From Nitrososphaerota archaeon (lineage in GTDB: Archaea > Thermoproteota > Bathyarchaeia > Bathyarchaeales > Bathycorpusculaceae): DNA of 64,000 nt. How positions within the stretch are numbered: position 1 is the first letter of the stretch; each line of letters begins with the position of its first letter. The notes under the pieces were generated by a model. It worked only from the letters and a program-made list of their open reading frames with translations, made no database searches and was not told the DNA's origin. A program made the position numbers and the translations under genes. Below are positions 61,578 through 64,000 of the stretch, in pieces. The stretch spans positions 62,001 through 126,000 of the forward strand of contig JAISPR010000153.1 of the NCBI GenBank assembly GCA_031274765.1. The letters run 5' to 3'.

Positions 61578-62681
61578 ATGATATCTATTAATAAACCGCA
61601 AACTGATGAAAACGAAGTTCAAGCTGTATTAGATGTTATGCGCAGTGGTCCTCTGACAAATGCATTGGGTATGGGACCCAAAGTTTTAGAGTTTGAAAAA
61701 ACTTTTGCCGCATTTGCAGGTGCTAAATATGCAGTTGCTGTCAACACAGGTACGGCTGCACTGCATTCTGCTGTTATGGCTATGGGCGTCAAACGTGACG
61801 ATGAAGTTATTTTACCCAGTTTTACTTTTGTTGCAACCGCCGAAGCTGTTGTGCTCTCCGGTGGTAGGCCGGTCTTTGTAGATATCGACCCCAAAACCTA
61901 CAACCTCTCCCCCAAAGCCGTAGAGAAAGCCATCACCAAAAAAACCAAAGCAATCCTCCCTGTGGATCTCTATGGATTTTCTGCAGATATGAAATCCCTG
62001 CGAGAAATTGCCAACAAACATAACTTGGGATTAGTCGAGGATGCCGCCCAAGCCCATGGCACAACCTATGCAGGTAAACCTGCAGGTTCATTTGCAGATG
62101 CAGCCTGCTGGAGTCTTTATGCAAGCAAAAATATGACAACCGGCGAAGGGGGAGTTATAACAACTAACAATGCCAAAATCGATGAAACCCTGCGTATGAT
62201 ACGAACCCATGGTGAAAAAACAAAATACACCTCAGAGATGTTGGGTAACAATTACCGTATGTTAGAGTTACAAGCCGCCATAGGTAATGTGCAGATGACC
62301 AAATTACCCTCATTTATCGCAAAACGCCGCAGAAACGCAGAACAACTCACCAAAATGTTACAAGAAAACACCCAACTTACTTTACCCTATGAAACCCCAG
62401 ACTGCCAACACAGCTGGTATCTCTACACTGCACGCTTAATCAACAGCACCCAAACCCAACGCAACAAACTCCTCGATAACCTTAAAGCCAAAAACATCGG
62501 TGCCGAAGCCTACTACATAAACCCCGTCAACACCATGCCCTTCTACCAAAACAATTACCAAACCCAAACTCTACCCGAAACTGAAAAAGCCGCTAAACAG
62601 GTATTTTCTCTACCCATTCATCCAGGAGTAACTGAAGACGAAATAAAATTCATCGGTAAAACAACACTAGAACTTCTATAA
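61578..62681 (+). CDS. DegT/DnrJ/EryC1/StrS-family sugar aminotransferase
   Basis: 367-residue PLP enzyme. NTGTAALHSAVMAMG (about residues 57-71), PSFTFVATAEAV, VEDAAQAHG with the PLP-ring Asp, and SLYASKNMTTGEGGVI with the PLP Lys (about residue 184) are all in place. Such enzymes install amino groups on nucleotide sugars for surface glycans; they may also make acarbose- or kanosamine-like products. No other sugar gene adjoins. AAGGAGAA lies 6-9 bases upstream of the ATG. Confidence 0.93.
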   Translation: MISINKPQTDENEVQAVLDVMRSGPLTNALGMGPKVLEFEKTFAAFAGAKYAVAVNTGTAALHSAVMAMGVKRDDEVILPSFTFVATAEAVVLSGGRPVFVDIDPKTYNLSPKAVEKAITKKTKAILPVDLYGFSADMKSLREIANKHNLGLVEDAAQAHGTTYAGKPAGSFADAACWSLYASKNMTTGEGGVITTNNAKIDETLRMIRTHGEKTKYTSEMLGNNYRMLELQAAIGNVQMTKLPSFIAKRRRNAEQLTKMLQENTQLTLPYETPDCQHSWYLYTARLINSTQTQRNKLLDNLKAKNIGAEAYYINPVNTMPFYQNNYQTQTLPETEKAAKQVFSLPIHPGVTEDEIKFIGKTTLELL

Positions 62682-62767
62682 CCAATGCAGATATCAAAAG
62701 AAAGTGTAAGGGTTAAATTACACTTTTACTATACACTCTACAATTTAGGTTTTCTAAAGGGGTATGA

Positions 62768-63160
62768 GTGTTGAGTAACGACGAAGGCGTTTCCCGTATA
62801 AAAATAAAATTCCTCATTGAAGCTTTAGGCGAAGCAGAAGGTGAACTAGTTCGCTTCTTAGCACCACGAACTATAGACACTATTGTGCGTAAATTACCTA
62901 TGGAGGGCCGAGCGGCACTATGGAAAGAAGAAGTTTATTTTGAAATCCCCATAAAGATGGGGGAAGAAAAAGCTAAACCAAAAGTTGAAGAAGGCACCAT
63001 AGCGTTTTGGCCAATGGGCAGCGCCTTATGTATCTTTTATGGAAAAAGCCAACCCTACAGCCCTGTAAGTATACTAGGAAAAATTACAAGCAACTTGGAG
63101 CTGTTTAAGAGAGTTAAAAGCGGTGCAACCATCAAAGTTATGCTTGTGACAGCTCCTTAG
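62768..63160 (+). CDS. Cyclophilin-like fold protein (archaeal PF04126-type)
   Basis: 130 residues. IKIKFLIEALGEAEGELVRFL followed by APRTIDTIVRKLPMEGRA and WKEEVYFEIPI, then GTIAFWPMGSALCIFYGKSQ, is the signature of the small archaeal cyclophilin-like proteins, which share the cyclophilin barrel but lack the PPIase active-site residues. GTG at 62768, with AAAGGGG 5 bases upstream; TTG 62771 is the alternative. Converges with, and overlaps by 4 bp, the next minus-strand gene. Confidence 0.87.
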   Translation: MLSNDEGVSRIKIKFLIEALGEAEGELVRFLAPRTIDTIVRKLPMEGRAALWKEEVYFEIPIKMGEEKAKPKVEEGTIAFWPMGSALCIFYGKSQPYSPVSILGKITSNLELFKRVKSGATIKVMLVTAP

Positions 63161-63666
63161 AGTGAGCTGTCTTTCCACAACTCTAAGAGCCGTTCGCATT
63201 CTTCTCTGACTTCTCTATTGGCACTTTTATCTCTAAGAGCCTCTAAAAATTCGACACGTCTAGCAGTTGAGCGCTTCTCGGCAGTACCGCCGTAGTAGAG
63301 TTTACCCTGCATATACTCCTCCATAGTGAAAGCTTTTTGAACAAAAAGACTAGCTGCATCGACGGGATTGTCTACGGCAAACTTGTTTGCCCAAATGGCC
63401 ACTTCTGTTTCACGGAGTTGGGTCATACCATCAATTTCTACGATTTTACGAATATAGCTTTGCAGATAATCATAATAGCCAGCTGTCCGTAGATGCTCAA
63501 GTGCCTCTTTGACTTTTTTGGTGAAATCCGATTTACCATCAACAATTAATTCATGTTTATATCCTTGCGCGATGAGGGCTTTAGCTTCTCGGAGTTCTTT
63601 GTTGGTATACACTTTCTCAGGAAAACTCAAACATATAACTCCAAAATTAAAAAACAAATTCCGCAT
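63157..63666 (-). CDS. Conserved hypothetical protein downstream of eS25
   Basis: 169 residues from ATG 63666 (TAATG overlap with the eS25 stop); a TTG at 63630 (MSFPEKVYTN), with GGAG upstream, would give 157 residues and removes a hydrophobic lead that looks unlike the rest. Soluble, charged, all-helical: VYTNKELREAKALIAQGY, GGTAEKRSTARRVEFLEALRD, REVREECERLLELW. No recognised family. Close coupling to the ribosomal gene suggests a translation-related role, inferred only. Confidence 0.7.
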   Translation of the reverse strand: MRNLFFNFGVICLSFPEKVYTNKELREAKALIAQGYKHELIVDGKSDFTKKVKEALEHLRTAGYYDYLQSYIRKIVEIDGMTQLRETEVAIWANKFAVDNPVDAASLFVQKAFTMEEYMQGKLYYGGTAEKRSTARRVEFLEALRDKSANREVREECERLLELWKDSSL

Positions 63667-63986
63667 TATGCGGCTGGTTTGTAGATTTTTAGACTATGAC
63701 TTCCTGAAACGAGCTGAATTGCACCATTGTTTTCTAATTGTTCAAGGAAGTCTTTTGCTGCACTGATACGTATGCCATAGCGGGTTGCAATTGCATAGGG
63801 CGTTAACACACTCATTTTTTTAATCTCTGCAATTATTTTGTCATCTTTGACATCAGGAGCCATGATACTGATGTTTGTTTTCTTTTGCGGAGGGCCGGTC
63901 TTTTTCTCCTTTTTTGACTTATCCTCAGCTTTGTCTTCTTGTTGTTTTTCCATCTGCTTTATGCCAAGCTTCTTTTTTCCACCCAT
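63666..63986 (-). CDS. rps25e: Small-subunit ribosomal protein eS25
   Basis: 106 residues. A Lys/Gln/Glu-rich N-terminal tail (about residues 1-42) leads into a winged-helix domain: IIAEIKKMSVLTPYAIATRYGIRISAAKDFL and LENNGAIQLVSGSHSLKIY. This is the S25e family, present in eukaryotes and in TACK-type archaea but rare elsewhere, and one of the taxonomic cues here. ATG at 63986; only 14 bases of upstream DNA are in the window. Confidence 0.94.
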   Translation of the reverse strand: MGGKKKLGIKQMEKQQEDKAEDKSKKEKKTGPPQKKTNISIMAPDVKDDKIIAEIKKMSVLTPYAIATRYGIRISAAKDFLEQLENNGAIQLVSGSHSLKIYKPAA

Positions 63987-64000
63987 TGATTTTTCGCCTA

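Noticed and set aside
1-64000. CRISPR array or restriction/defence system
   Set aside because: No regularly spaced direct repeats and no Cas, RM, toxin-antitoxin or other defence genes recognised; the repeats found are dispersed inverted-repeat elements.

Overview
The window looks like a piece of an archaeal chromosome of moderate to low GC. The core genes are archaeal: ribosomal protein eS25, a UPF0147 protein, two deoxyhypusine-synthase-family proteins, a PAC2 proteasome-assembly chaperone homologue, an archaeal lipid prenyltransferase, an archaeal initiator tRNA, F420-0:glutamate ligase (CofE), formylmethanofuran:H4MPT formyltransferase (Ftr) and a complete archaeal acetyl-CoA decarbonylase/synthase operon (CdhA-E). 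A Wood-Ljungdahl gene set with a MetF-like rather than a Mer-type reductase, in an anaerobe with an F420-type flavodiiron protein, points to a TACK-lineage acetogen-like or methylotrophic archaeon. Bathyarchaeia is my best guess. This is inferred from gene content; no marker phylogeny could be run.

Layout. 1-9.6 kb: the end of aspartokinase, a site-2 protease, a PAC2 chaperone, tRNA-iMet, a large membrane protein that resembles ribophorin I, a ferredoxin, a parvulin and the flavodiiron protein. 9.8-15.6 kb: a minus-strand operon purF-purD-(EhaR-like HAD)-ftr-(PfkB kinase) joining purine synthesis to C1 chemistry. 15.8-17.6 kb: two prenyl-transfer genes. 17.8-21.6 kb: a dead transposase and three secreted or surface proteins. 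21.9-31.3 kb: cdhABCDE plus two CooC-type nickel-insertion ATPases. 32-37 kb: a hexapeptide acetyltransferase, FrhB-like and MetF-like genes, cofE and an SCP2-domain protein. 37.4-39.8 kb: an intact IS1634/IS4-like transposase and an accessory ORF. 40.9-46.6 kb: two deoxyhypusine-synthase paralogues, a B12-binding radical SAM protein and a methyltransferase. 47.7-51.8 kb: an SPFH/zinc-ribbon membrane cluster and a flavoprotein. 52-64 kb: a PadR regulator, small archaeal proteins, an ABC exporter, cysteine biosynthesis (cysK, cysE), NAD kinase-like, DegT aminotransferase, cyclophilin-like and eS25 genes.

The most unusual feature lies between the genes. At least seven families of short (about 95-300 bp) dispersed elements with terminal inverted repeats occupy the intergenic spaces at 4-8, 17.6, 29.9-35.8, 40.0-40.8, 45.5-47.5 and 52.5 kb. 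Several copies have clean target-site duplications: 6 bp in all three copies of one family, and 8 bp in one copy of another. One element sits precisely inside a second one, so the empty site can be reconstructed exactly. These are MITE-like non-autonomous elements. None has obvious termini in common with the single intact transposase, so their mobilising enzymes are probably elsewhere in the genome.

Other points for a second look are a purF with no canonical start codon upstream of its catalytic cysteine, a similar problem at cofE, the ribophorin-I-like protein, and the physical coupling of FrhB-like and MetF-like genes.
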